5,775 nt of DNA, taken from contig JABDBO010000062.1 in the NCBI GenBank assembly GCA_013288575.1, positions 1 through 5,775 of the forward strand, given 5' to 3'. How positions within the stretch are numbered: position 1 is the first letter of the stretch; each line of letters starts with the position of its first letter. A program made the translations under genes and the position numbers. Shown here in pieces: positions 1 through 5,775 of the stretch. The stretch is from Alphaproteobacteria bacterium (GTDB lineage: Bacteria; Pseudomonadota; Alphaproteobacteria; Rickettsiales; 21-14-0-20-44-7). The notes beneath the pieces are model-generated. The model had not been told where the DNA came from, ran no database searches, and saw nothing but the letters and a program-made list of their open reading frames with translations.

Positions 1-1956
1 CAGATGGTTGTGATAATCAGCTATAACACCAGCTGATTGGCGGGCGTTTGATACATCATGATGTCTGCTATGCCGTCTTACAACGCCAACGATTTCTTTA
101 AAGAGGCCTTTTACCGATTTCTCGCATACGAAGCGAATTAAGGCATTCCGGCCACCATTTAATGAGTCATCAGGGTCGGTATGGTTGCCTTGCGGACTAA
201 AATCATTAGGCATATCATTCACAGATTGTTCTCCGGCTCTAATACCATTGCGGAACTCGGCGTGAAATTGTTCATTATTTGATAAAGTGGAAGATGCTAA
301 GTGATGGATTGTCTGATTACCGAATTTAATTCCTAATTTCATGGTCATGAATTGATAAGCTTGTAATACAAGGCCAAAGATTTCATGTTCCATATGGTGT
401 GTTTGGCGTTCGGGAAGTTTTCCGTCTTTATTCCATAAAATCAATTTTGGCATTAACCATCTGCCGCCGCTAAACATTCCATACGGAGATTTTGAGGTTG
501 CTATAACTGCGTTAGAGTCATGCATGGCGGCTTCAGTTACTTCATTAATTTTTAGAGGCACTGATTTGTCATAATTAGGCCCGAGTTTTGTGCCTTTTCT
601 TAATGGATTGCCTAAACCAACTTCTTCAGCACTACGGCTGAAGCGTTTCATTAACGCTTCTCTTATCCATTCCATTTTTTCGGCGTCATCACCAATGAGG
701 AATACGCGTCTAGCGGAAGTGCATCTTTCGCCATTAACGTTAGTTGCTGCTGCATAAATGATATCGGCCCATTTTTCGGCTTGGGCTTTATCTATTAGTG
801 AATCAACATCAACTGCGACTGGGGCGTTGCCGCCGCGTTCGGCAGTGGTTGTTCTTGGACCGCGAAGTTCTGCTGCACTTTGTGCCGCGCTGTGGCTGCA
901 GACCATGCCGGTGATATCAAAGGTTTTAGGGCATCTGAACTCGCTTTCTTTACCGTAGCCGACTTGGAAGAGGCCGCGCTTCAATACTTCCATAAGTTTT
1001 GTATATGCTTGGTGAGGGCCAAATGCTTCAACTGCGCCCATTATTTCCAAAGTGCTTGCGCCGTTTTTAGCAGCATCTTGAACCATTGAGCGTTCAATTG
1101 CTTTGTCCATTGCCGCTTTTAAAATTGCCATAACATTCGGCGCTTTTTCTGAACCTTTTGAAATGCAAACATTTCTTGTATGTAAAGAACGCAGCATATT
1201 AAGCGCCAGAAGTGCCCAAGGATAGTTTGCGCCGGCCATGAATGAGGCTTTTCCTTTGCCTTCAAAATATGAGAATAAGACTTTGTCATCATCCGTAATT
1301 GGTAAGCGTGCCAATCTTTTGCCGGCGGCGTCATGCCGCAGATGCGGGGCGATAGAATCAGCAATTTCAATTTCTTTAATCCATTCCTGCGTAAGGGCTC
1401 CTTTCATCAATTCTTTTTTTGCATCTTCATAGGTTTTGCCCATATCAAAAGATATGGCCAATGCCATATGCTCACCATATTCTTTTTCGAGTATTTCAAC
1501 AAAATTATCGCCAATTAAGCGCAAGAATGATTGTGGAGCATTTTTTATAAATTCAAAAGCCTGGTCACTGTAGCCGGTCATTTCTTCCATTTCGGCTTTT
1601 GTAGTGGCGTTTAATTCAGCGGTAGGAAAATCTATGATTGGGCTTTCGGGTTTAATAGAAATATGGTTTTCTTGTGCAATTGGTTGGCCGCTTCCTACTT
1701 GGAATAATTTGTATACGCGCGCAGCTTCTTGTTGTTGCTTAGGTAAGATTTCATTTCTTAAATTTAAAAATCTTGTAGTTAGATCTTCTAATCTCTCGTT
1801 ATCATATTCTGGCTGACCTATTCGTATTTCCTCAATTTTTTTCATTTCATCAACAATCTTCTCCATTTCTGCTGCTGACGAAAGAACAGCATCAACTGCA
1901 TCAGCTAACTCTTCTTTAATTTCTATTACTCTATTTTGATCGATTGTAATTGTCAT
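1..1956 (-). CDS. Divergent aldehyde dehydrogenase superfamily protein, C-terminus cut by window edge
   Basis: The frame stays open for 652 codons from ATG at 1956 to the left edge, already longer than a usual aldehyde dehydrogenase (about 480-520 residues). Family landmarks occur in the right order: GANYPW (N244, the oxyanion Asn of PWNFP), SKGSE (K267, like KPSE), AERGGNAP (E373, general base), NGERCTS (C412, catalytic Cys) and EHEIFGLV (E525, cofactor ribose contact). An NAD(P)-dependent aldehyde oxidation is therefore likely; the substrate is unknown. Oddities: residues 1 to about 120 are an extra charged, helical, probably coiled-coil region. R374 replaces the usual small or hydrophobic residue of ELGG. 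The GSTEVG cofactor loop appears as TGMVCSHS. The K267-E373 spacing is about 30 residues longer than in classical enzymes. The C-terminal part (GGRNALIRF, then a His-rich stretch) departs from the usual ending. The start is supported by AAGGG at 1962-1966 and a promoter just upstream. It could be a non-catalytic or specialised member. I am confident of the superfamily but not of the function. Confidence 0.82.
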   Translation of the reverse strand, partial: MTITIDQNRVIEIKEELADAVDAVLSSAAEMEKIVDEMKKIEEIRIGQPEYDNERLEDLTTRFLNLRNEILPKQQQEAARVYKLFQVGSGQPIAQENHISIKPESPIIDFPTAELNATTKAEMEEMTGYSDQAFEFIKNAPQSFLRLIGDNFVEILEKEYGEHMALAISFDMGKTYEDAKKELMKGALTQEWIKEIEIADSIAPHLRHDAAGKRLARLPITDDDKVLFSYFEGKGKASFMAGANYPWALLALNMLRSLHTRNVCISKGSEKAPNVMAILKAAMDKAIERSMVQDAAKNGASTLEIMGAVEAFGPHQAYTKLMEVLKRGLFQVGYGKESEFRCPKTFDITGMVCSHSAAQSAAELRGPRTTTAERGGNAPVAVDVDSLIDKAQAEKWADIIYAAATNVNGERCTSARRVFLIGDDAEKMEWIREALMKRFSRSAEEVGLGNPLRKGTKLGPNYDKSVPLKINEVTEAAMHDSNAVIATSKSPYGMFSGGRWLMPKLILWNKDGKLPERQTHHMEHEIFGLVLQAYQFMTMKLGIKFGNQTIHHLASSTLSNNEQFHAEFRNGIRAGEQSVNDMPNDFSPQGNHTDPDDSLNGGRNALIRFVCEKSVKGLFKEIVGVVRRHSRHHDVSNARQSAGVIADYHNHL

Positions 1957-1961
1957 GTTAA

Positions 1962-1966
1962 CCCTT
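1962..1966 (-). promoter_or_regulatory. Ribosome binding site of the aldehyde dehydrogenase gene
   Basis: The minus strand reads AAGGG five bases before the ATG at 1956. This supports that start over later in-frame ATGs, the first of which lies about 30 codons downstream. Confidence 0.7.
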
Positions 1967-1982
1967 TAATTTATGTAAATGA

Positions 1983-2011
1983 TTAATAAAAAGTAGTCTT
2001 TATTTTGTCAA
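1983..2011 (-). promoter_or_regulatory. Leftward sigma70-type promoter for the aldehyde dehydrogenase gene
   Basis: The minus strand has a perfect -35 box TTGACA (2011 down to 2006), a 17-base spacer, and a -10 box TATTAA (1988 down to 1983, four of six consensus bases). Transcription would begin near 1976. That gives a leader of about 20 bases containing the AAGGG ribosome binding site. Placement relative to the gene is what one expects, although AT-rich DNA yields such boxes by chance fairly often. Confidence 0.55.
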
Positions 2012-2053
2012 TATATATTTACCAAAATAAATGATTGAGTTGAATAATTGTTA

Positions 2054-2059
2054 TATAAT
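2054..2059 (+). promoter_or_regulatory. Possible rightward -10 box for the small exported protein-pdhB-pdhC unit
   Basis: A perfect TATAAT hexamer lies about 80 bases before the first rightward gene. No good -35 box sits at 16-18 bases; TTGAGT at 2035-2040 is only 13 bases away. If this is a promoter, it is weak or needs an activator. Transcription would start near 2066, placing the hairpin at 2067-2097 at the very 5' end of the transcript. Confidence 0.35.
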
Positions 2060-2066
2060 CCCTCTT

Positions 2067-2097
2067 GGCATTTTAGCTTAATTGCGCTAAAAAAGCC
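2067..2097 (+). other. Hairpin in the presumed 5' leader of the pdh transcript
   Basis: TTTTAGC (2071-2077) and GCTAAAA (2086-2092) pair perfectly around an 8-base loop. The outer GGC (2067-2069) and GCC (2095-2097) can extend the stem across a small internal bulge. No run of T follows on either strand, so it does not look like an intrinsic terminator. It could stabilise the 5' end of the message or be a protein-binding site. It could also be chance. Confidence 0.35.
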
Positions 2098-2127
2098 GCC
2101 ATGCAAAAGCAAGTAAGCAGTTATATT

Positions 2128-2132
2128 AGGGG
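2128..2132 (+). promoter_or_regulatory. Ribosome binding site that fixes the start of the small exported protein
   Basis: AGGGG stands four bases before the ATG at 2137. The alternative in-frame ATG at 2101 has no purine-rich site at a proper distance. It would also add 12 residues in front of an otherwise normal signal peptide. The 2137 start is therefore preferred. Confidence 0.6.
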
Positions 2133-2136
2133 TAAT

Positions 2137-2430
2137 ATGAAATATATTTTTCTTATTGCTTTGTTTATATTTCCGCAAGGGGTGATTGCATGCGAAGAAA
2201 TGGCGCTGACGGGTTTAAGCGAAAAGCAGAAAACAGAGTGGTATGAGGCCAATCCTTGCCCGATGAATACGGATATGCAAAAATATAATTCTATCCGCAA
2301 AAGCTGTATTAAAGATAAAATTAAAAATATGAAGATGACCTACGAGCAATACATAAAAACCCCGCCTCCGGGAAATGATGTAATTGGGAGTTGCAACCAT
2401 GAAGCCAGTATAAATTCAGATAGGAAATAA
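2137..2430 (+). CDS. Small exported, lipoprotein-like protein of unknown function
   Basis: This gene encodes 97 residues that I do not recognise. Residues 1-18 form a short signal peptide (MK, then a hydrophobic run IFLIALFIF). It ends in VIAC, which fits the lipobox pattern with C19 as the lipidated cysteine; cleavage by signal peptidase I after A18 is the alternative. The mature part is small, charged and Lys-rich, with three more cysteines (C41, C57, C86). If C19 is not lipidated, the four cysteines could form two disulfides in the periplasm. The stop codon is separated from the pdhB start by a single base, and the AGGAAA site for pdhB lies in this gene's last codons. The two are therefore almost certainly co-transcribed and probably translationally coupled. 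An in-frame upstream ATG at 2101 would give 109 residues. Reality of the gene: the signal peptide and tight junction argue for it. Its function is unknown. Confidence 0.68.
   Translation: MKYIFLIALFIFPQGVIACEEMALTGLSEKQKTEWYEANPCPMNTDMQKYNSIRKSCIKDKIKNMKMTYEQYIKTPPPGNDVIGSCNHEASINSDRK
2422..2427 (+). promoter_or_regulatory. pdhB ribosome binding site inside the preceding gene
   Basis: AGGAAA is both the last two sense codons (Arg-Lys) of the small exported protein and the site for the pdhB ATG four bases later. Ribosomes finishing the first gene would sit on the pdhB start region. This is the arrangement typical of translational coupling. Confidence 0.65.
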
Positions 2431-2431
2431 T

Positions 2432-3409
2432 ATGACCGAACAAACAGTACGTATAGCTTTAAGAGATGCAATGGCAGAAGAAATGCGCCGTGATAAGGAT
2501 GTGTTCCTGATGGGGGAAGAGGTGGCTGAATATAACGGCGCTTACAAAATTTCTGAAGGAATGCTGGCCGAATTTGGCGCGGAGCGGGTGATTGATACGC
2601 CAATTACCGAGCATGGGTTTACTGGCTTAGCGGTTGGTGCTTCAATGAGCGGTTTGCGTCCGATTGTGGAGTTCATGACGTTCAATTTCGCCATGCAGGC
2701 GATTGACCAGATTATTAATTCGGCGGCGAAAACCAATTATATGAGCGGCGGGCAGGTACGTTGCCCAATTGTGTTCCGCGGGCCAAATGGCGCGGCAGCA
2801 AGGGTTGGGGCGCAACACAGCCAGGATTATGCTTCATGGTATGCCAATGTTCCGGGATTGAAAGTGGTGGCGCCTTATGATGCGGCGTCTGCTAAAGGCT
2901 TGCTGAAAGCGGCGATCCGTGATCCGAACCCGGTGATTTTCCTGGAGAATGAAATTCTCTACGGCCAAAAATTTGATGTGCCGGAAGGTGATTATGTCGA
3001 GGAAATCGGCAAAGCGGCAATTGTGCGCGAAGGGACGGATGTTTCAATTGCGGCATATTCGATTATGGTTGGTAAAGCTTTGGCGGCGGCAGAAAAGTTG
3101 GCGGAAGAGGGAATTAGCGCCGAAGTTATTGACCTGCGCTCGCTTCGTCCGCTTGACCGCGAAACCATTGTTAATTCTGTGAAGAAAACCAACAGATTGG
3201 TAACGGTGGAAGAAGGTTTTCCGGTGTGTGGAATCGGCGCGGAAATTTCCAGCATTATCATGGAAGAAGCGTTTGATGACCTTGATGCGCCAGTGGTGAA
3301 AGTGGCGGGTAAAGACGTGCCGTTGCCATATGCGGCGAATTTGGAGAAGCTCGTATTACCTCAGGCAGAGGATATTGTGGCGGCGGTTAAGGGTATTGTT
3401 AACAAATAA
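2432..3409 (+). CDS. pdhB: Pyruvate dehydrogenase E1 component, beta subunit
   Basis: This is the 325-residue beta chain of the alpha2-beta2 pyruvate dehydrogenase (E1). E1 uses thiamine diphosphate to decarboxylate pyruvate and passes the acetyl group to the lipoyl domain of E2 in the cytoplasm. Family hallmarks read clearly: [11 protein letters not shown] (28-37), DTPITEHGF with E60 matching the glutamate that activates the cofactor, [30 protein letters not shown], and AQHSQ with H129 matching the active-site histidine. FLENEILYG and the C-terminal transketolase-type domain (about residues 200-325, including [12 protein letters not shown] and TVEEGFP) are also present. Length and ending fit Rickettsia-type and mitochondrial mature E1 beta. 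The N-terminal lipoyl domain found in PdhB of many alphaproteobacteria (about 450-470 residues) is absent. The partner gene pdhA is not upstream; a small exported protein gene is. The start is set by AGGAAA at 2422. Confidence 0.97.
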   Translation: MTEQTVRIALRDAMAEEMRRDKDVFLMGEEVAEYNGAYKISEGMLAEFGAERVIDTPITEHGFTGLAVGASMSGLRPIVEFMTFNFAMQAIDQIINSAAKTNYMSGGQVRCPIVFRGPNGAAARVGAQHSQDYASWYANVPGLKVVAPYDAASAKGLLKAAIRDPNPVIFLENEILYGQKFDVPEGDYVEEIGKAAIVREGTDVSIAAYSIMVGKALAAAEKLAEEGISAEVIDLRSLRPLDRETIVNSVKKTNRLVTVEEGFPVCGIGAEISSIIMEEAFDDLDAPVVKVAGKDVPLPYAANLEKLVLPQAEDIVAAVKGIVNK

Positions 3410-3411
3410 TT

Positions 3412-3439
3412 TTGACATCGCCCCAAATTGCCTTAAATT
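3412..3439 (+). promoter_or_regulatory. Possible internal promoter for pdhC
   Basis: A perfect -35 box TTGACA (3412-3417) starts two bases after the pdhB stop codon. A 16-base spacer and TAAATT (3434-3439, four of six -10 consensus bases) follow. The gap between pdhB and pdhC (63 bases) is wider than the other gaps in this cluster, which leaves room for it. A weak inverted repeat, CAAATT (3424-3429) with AATTTG (3436-3441), overlaps the -10 box. The boxes may be chance. Confidence 0.35.
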
Positions 3440-3472
3440 TGCTGGAAATAACAAATTAAGCCGAGAAATATA

Positions 3473-4696
3473 ATGCCAGTAGAAATTTTAATGCCAGCGC
3501 TTTCGCCAACCATGACTGAGGGCAACCTTGCGAAATGGGTTAAAAAAGAAGGCGATAAAGTGAAGCCGGGCGATGTTATCGCCGAAATCGAAACTGATAA
3601 AGCGACGATGGAAGTTGAGGCGGTGGACGAAGGTACGCTTGGCAAGATTGTAGTTCCTGCGGGAACAGAAAATGTGAAAGTTAATAATGTCATCGCGCTT
3701 CTTTTAGAAGATGGGGAAGATAAGAAGGCATTGGGTTCTTATAAGATGTCAGATGTCAAAGGTCAGATATCAGAAAAGAAAGAAGAACCTAAATCTCCAG
3801 AATCGAAATCAGCGCCAATTGTAGAAATAAAATCTGACACCCGACATCTAACATCTGATAACCGTTTAAAAGCATCACCACTTGCAAAACGTATCGCGCA
3901 GCAAGATGGAATTGATCTGCGCAACGTGCAAGGCACCGGGCCGCATGGGCGGATTGTGAAGTCGGATTTGGCCAATGCGAGCAAAGGCGGCAGAATTGGG
4001 CGCAATGCTACTGAATTCAATGAAATTCCAAATAACAATATGCGCAAAGTTATTGCGCGCCGTTTGCTGGAATCAAAACAAACCGTGCCGCATTTTTATC
4101 TATCGATTGATTTGAATATTGATTCGCTCTTAAACGCACGGGCGAAAATTAATGAGAAGGGCAAGGATAAATATAAGATCTCGGTCAATGATTTGGTGAT
4201 TAAGGCGGTGGCGATGGCTTTGCGTGATGTTCCGGCGGCAAATGCTTCGTGGACTGATGCGGCAATTCGCATGTTTAACAATGTCGATGTCTCAGTTGCC
4301 GTTGCAATTGATGGCGGACTGATTACGCCAATTATTAAAAATGCTGACCAGAAATCGATTGTGCAGATTTCGAACGAAATGAAAGATTTGGCTAAACGCG
4401 CGAAAGAAAATGCGCTGAAACCTGAGGAATTCCAGGGTGGTGGATTTAGTATTTCAAACCTTGGCATGTATGGAATTAAAAACTTCCAGGCAATTATTAA
4501 CCCGCCGCAAAGCTGCATTTTATCAGTTGGCGCGGGCGAGGAAAGGGTGATTGTGAAAAACGGGCAAATGGTTGTGGCTAATATTATGTCGTGCTCGCTC
4601 TCGGTTGACCACCGCGTGGTTGACGGCGCAATCGGTGCGCAGTTTTTAGCGGCATTCAAAGGCTTTATCGAAGAGCCGGTTTTAATGTTTGTATAA
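3473..4696 (+). CDS. pdhC: Pyruvate dehydrogenase E2 component, dihydrolipoyllysine acetyltransferase
   Basis: This is the 407-residue core subunit. It accepts the acetyl group from E1 on a lipoyl lysine and transfers it to coenzyme A. Domains in order: one lipoyl domain (about 1-80) with the lipoylated K43 in ETDKATME; a charged linker (about 85-132) carrying an inverted repeat element; a peripheral subunit-binding domain (about 133-167, ASPLAKRIA and [13 protein letters not shown]); and the catalytic acetyltransferase domain (about 185-407). The catalytic domain shows [29 protein letters not shown] and the active-site motif DHRVVDG, with H380 and D384. The sequence closely resembles Rickettsia-type PdhC. 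The start is set by homology, since [17 protein letters not shown] is the family N-terminus, and has only a weak GAG at 3463-3465 ahead of it. It sits 63 bases after pdhB and 22 bases before the next gene; lpd (E3) does not follow. The linker between lipoyl and binding domains is normally variable, so the repeat should not harm activity. Confidence 0.97.
   Translation: MPVEILMPALSPTMTEGNLAKWVKKEGDKVKPGDVIAEIETDKATMEVEAVDEGTLGKIVVPAGTENVKVNNVIALLLEDGEDKKALGSYKMSDVKGQISEKKEEPKSPESKSAPIVEIKSDTRHLTSDNRLKASPLAKRIAQQDGIDLRNVQGTGPHGRIVKSDLANASKGGRIGRNATEFNEIPNNNMRKVIARRLLESKQTVPHFYLSIDLNIDSLLNARAKINEKGKDKYKISVNDLVIKAVAMALRDVPAANASWTDAAIRMFNNVDVSVAVAIDGGLITPIIKNADQKSIVQISNEMKDLAKRAKENALKPEEFQGGGFSISNLGMYGIKNFQAIINPPQSCILSVGAGEERVIVKNGQMVVANIMSCSLSVDHRVVDGAIGAQFLAAFKGFIEEPVLMFV
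3743..3857. repeat. Inverted pair of 7-base tandem repeats inside the E2 linker
   Basis: The left arm (3744-3774) reads as consecutive heptamers AGATGTC, AGATGTC, AAAGGTC, AGATATC, then AGA. The right arm (3829-3856), read on the minus strand, gives AGATGTT, AGATGTC, GGGTGTC, AGATTTT. Arms 3743-3768 and 3832-3857 match at 20 of 26 positions as an inverted repeat, around a 63-base centre. Outer GGTT (3734-3737) and AACC (3860-3863) may extend the pairing with a small gap. The plus strand reads through in frame as residues 91 to about 129 of PdhC. It resembles in concept the Rickettsia palindromic elements that insert in frame into proteins, although I cannot assign it to a named family. Confidence 0.7.
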
Positions 4697-4707
4697 TTTA
4701 TAATTTT

Positions 4708-4713
4708 AGGAAA
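4708..4713 (+). promoter_or_regulatory. Ribosome binding site of the membrane-anchored protein gene
   Basis: AGGAAA stands five bases before the ATG at 4719, in the short gap after the pdhC stop. It identifies that ATG as the start of the next gene and matches the site used by pdhB. Confidence 0.65.
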
Positions 4714-4718
4714 GCGAA

Positions 4719-5775
4719 ATGGAATCTCAAGAACAACGTGAAGAAAAAAAATCACTGAAAAAAGTTGCGATCGGAGTTGTGGCTCTGGCAGTTATTGGCG
4801 GCGGCGGATTTGCGGCATATCAAGCTGGCGTAATCCCAGGTTTTGGCCAGGGTAATAAAGTTGCGCGCGAATTAAAAACGGAAATTGAAGCTTTAAAAGG
4901 CCCGGCGATTCAGGCCAAATTGGTTGATGTTTTGCAGAAAGCACAAGGCCCGCAAGACCCTGAGCAGGCGAAGCAATTCAAAGATCTTATTGATGAATTT
5001 AATAGTTCTGCGACCATTTCGCTTGATTATGCTGGCTTAGAAACCAGCTCTGGCGATGGCAAGGGAACAGTGACGATGATTTCGCCAAAATTAATTGGGG
5101 CTTCGAAAAAAGATACTTCACAAACCGGCGAAATTGATGTTGCAAAATATGTTATTTCTCGCGATGTCTCTGACAAAAACCATTATTTCTATCACAGTGA
5201 AGGCGATGTAGAAGTTTACGCAAATATAGCTGGCACAAAAACGAAAATCTTCGCAATTTCTGGCGATCAGCCATATGGCGAAATTAAATTCGCTGAAAAT
5301 GGCGGCATGGTTTATTCAAAATATGATGTGAAAAACGTTAAGTTCATTGAAGGACGTGGCAACACTGTATTTGTTACAGTTGGCGAAATTGGCGGCGAAG
5401 GAAAACGCAATGACCAAAACGGCAAGCTCGATGATTCGCTTCAATTTGCTTACAAAAATATTGTTCCTGGCGATATGATAAAAATCATGATCGGTAATAT
5501 TGACCCGGTTACGATAAATATTGATTATTCATATAAAGGTGATGATTTCCGCAAGAGCATAAAAGACCTCATGCAATATCCACAAAAGCAAATGGCGGAT
5601 GCGCAGAAAGCTTTGGCTGACCCAAATTTCAAACCTGATGCAGCTGCAACTCCAAAAATTCAGCCGTTTGATGGTGCTTTGAAAGTGAATGATGTTTCTA
5701 TCATGATGGGCGATGCTGGTTTGGCGGCAAATGCTGACTTGCAATTCAAGAAAGATAATACTGAAAGCATGCCAA
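4719..5775 (+). CDS. Membrane-anchored periplasmic protein of unknown function, C-terminus cut by window edge
   Basis: An open frame of 352 codons runs off the right edge. Residues 1-15 are short and highly charged (MESQEQREEKKSLKK). Residues 16 to about 36 form a single hydrophobic, Gly-rich segment (VAIGVVALAVIGGGGFAAY), followed by AGVIPGFG. This suggests a signal anchor with a large periplasmic domain. Residues about 45-95 are helical and charged. From about 97 onwards alternating short strands suggest a beta-rich fold, interrupted by a helical stretch near 275-303 and a Pro/Ala-rich linker near 303-317 before a second strand region (GALKVNDVSI). The layout is reminiscent of YdgA/DUF945-type envelope proteins, but I do not recognise a family motif. 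The gap to pdhC is only 22 bases without a terminator, so it is probably co-transcribed with the pdh genes. A cleavable signal peptide ending near AYQA is an alternative to anchoring. No cysteine occurs in the visible part. Confidence 0.8.
   Translation, partial: MESQEQREEKKSLKKVAIGVVALAVIGGGGFAAYQAGVIPGFGQGNKVARELKTEIEALKGPAIQAKLVDVLQKAQGPQDPEQAKQFKDLIDEFNSSATISLDYAGLETSSGDGKGTVTMISPKLIGASKKDTSQTGEIDVAKYVISRDVSDKNHYFYHSEGDVEVYANIAGTKTKIFAISGDQPYGEIKFAENGGMVYSKYDVKNVKFIEGRGNTVFVTVGEIGGEGKRNDQNGKLDDSLQFAYKNIVPGDMIKIMIGNIDPVTINIDYSYKGDDFRKSIKDLMQYPQKQMADAQKALADPNFKPDAAATPKIQPFDGALKVNDVSIMMGDAGLAANADLQFKKDNTESMP

Larger units (their letters stand above)
1957..2136. other. Divergent intergenic control region
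   Basis: This AT-rich stretch separates the leftward aldehyde dehydrogenase gene from the rightward pdh cluster and carries signals for both. The leftward promoter is at 1983-2011. The rightward TATAAT box is at 2054-2059 with its leader hairpin. The two start sites would be roughly 90 bases apart, close enough for one bound regulator to affect both. No clear operator palindrome was seen apart from the leader hairpin. Confidence 0.5.

Noticed and set aside
15..38. Perfect 8-base inverted repeat AATCAGCT / AGCTGATT with an 8-base loop
   Set aside because: It lies inside the aldehyde dehydrogenase coding frame with no T-run or other signal, and one such match in a window this size is plausible by chance.
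758..1816. Several plus-strand open frames of 60-70 codons opposite the aldehyde dehydrogenase gene
   Set aside because: They overlap each other and the uninterrupted 652-codon minus-strand frame with clear catalytic motifs, and have no ordered start signals.
2067..2097. Leader hairpin considered as an intrinsic terminator
   Set aside because: No run of T follows it on either strand, and no gene ends next to it in either direction.
2101..2136. Earlier in-frame ATG that would lengthen the small exported protein by 12 residues
   Set aside because: It lacks a ribosome binding site and would put a polar stretch before the signal peptide, while the ATG at 2137 has AGGGG at a good distance.
4096..4755. 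Long minus-strand open frame of 219 codons opposite pdhC
   Set aside because: It is antisense to the conserved E2 catalytic domain and the start of the next gene, has no recognisable motifs, and fits a shadow of the real coding frame.
5406..5442. Asp/Asn/Gly-rich segment (NDQNGKLDD) considered as an EF-hand-like calcium site
   Set aside because: The spacing of acidic residues does not match the DxDxDG loop, and a single partial match is not enough.

Overview
The window comes from an alphaproteobacterium, probably of the Rickettsiales/Holosporales kind or a similarly AT-leaning lineage. The main reason is the pair of pyruvate dehydrogenase genes. The E1 beta protein and the E2 dihydrolipoyl acetyltransferase both read like Rickettsia-type PdhB and PdhC: a short E1 beta with no N-terminal lipoyl domain, and an E2 with a single lipoyl domain. 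This assignment rests on remembered family sequences, not on a search.

Layout: Positions 1-1956 (minus strand) are one uninterrupted frame of 652 codons that runs off the left edge. It encodes a divergent aldehyde dehydrogenase superfamily protein with a long helical N-terminal extension. Positions 1957-2136 are a divergent intergenic region. It holds a good leftward promoter (TTGACA-17-TATTAA) for the dehydrogenase, and a rightward TATAAT box followed by a hairpin in the presumed leader. Rightward from 2137 come four closely spaced genes: a small exported or lipoprotein-like protein (2137-2430), pdhB (2432-3409), pdhC (3473-4696), and an unrecognised membrane-anchored protein (4719 to the right edge, incomplete). 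No terminator is visible between them, so they are probably one transcription unit. A possible internal promoter lies in the pdhB-pdhC gap.

Function: PdhB and PdhC are the E1 beta and E2 core parts of the complex that converts pyruvate to acetyl-CoA. E1 alpha (pdhA) and E3 (lpd) are not next to them here and must be encoded elsewhere if the complex works. In their usual places are two envelope-type proteins with no recognised role. The most unusual feature is inside pdhC. The linker between the lipoyl and subunit-binding domains carries two arms of a 7-base tandem repeat (AGATGTC-like) in inverted orientation, in frame, and it looks like a small palindromic repeat element tolerated inside a protein. 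No RNA genes, CRISPR arrays, transposases or attachment sites were seen.
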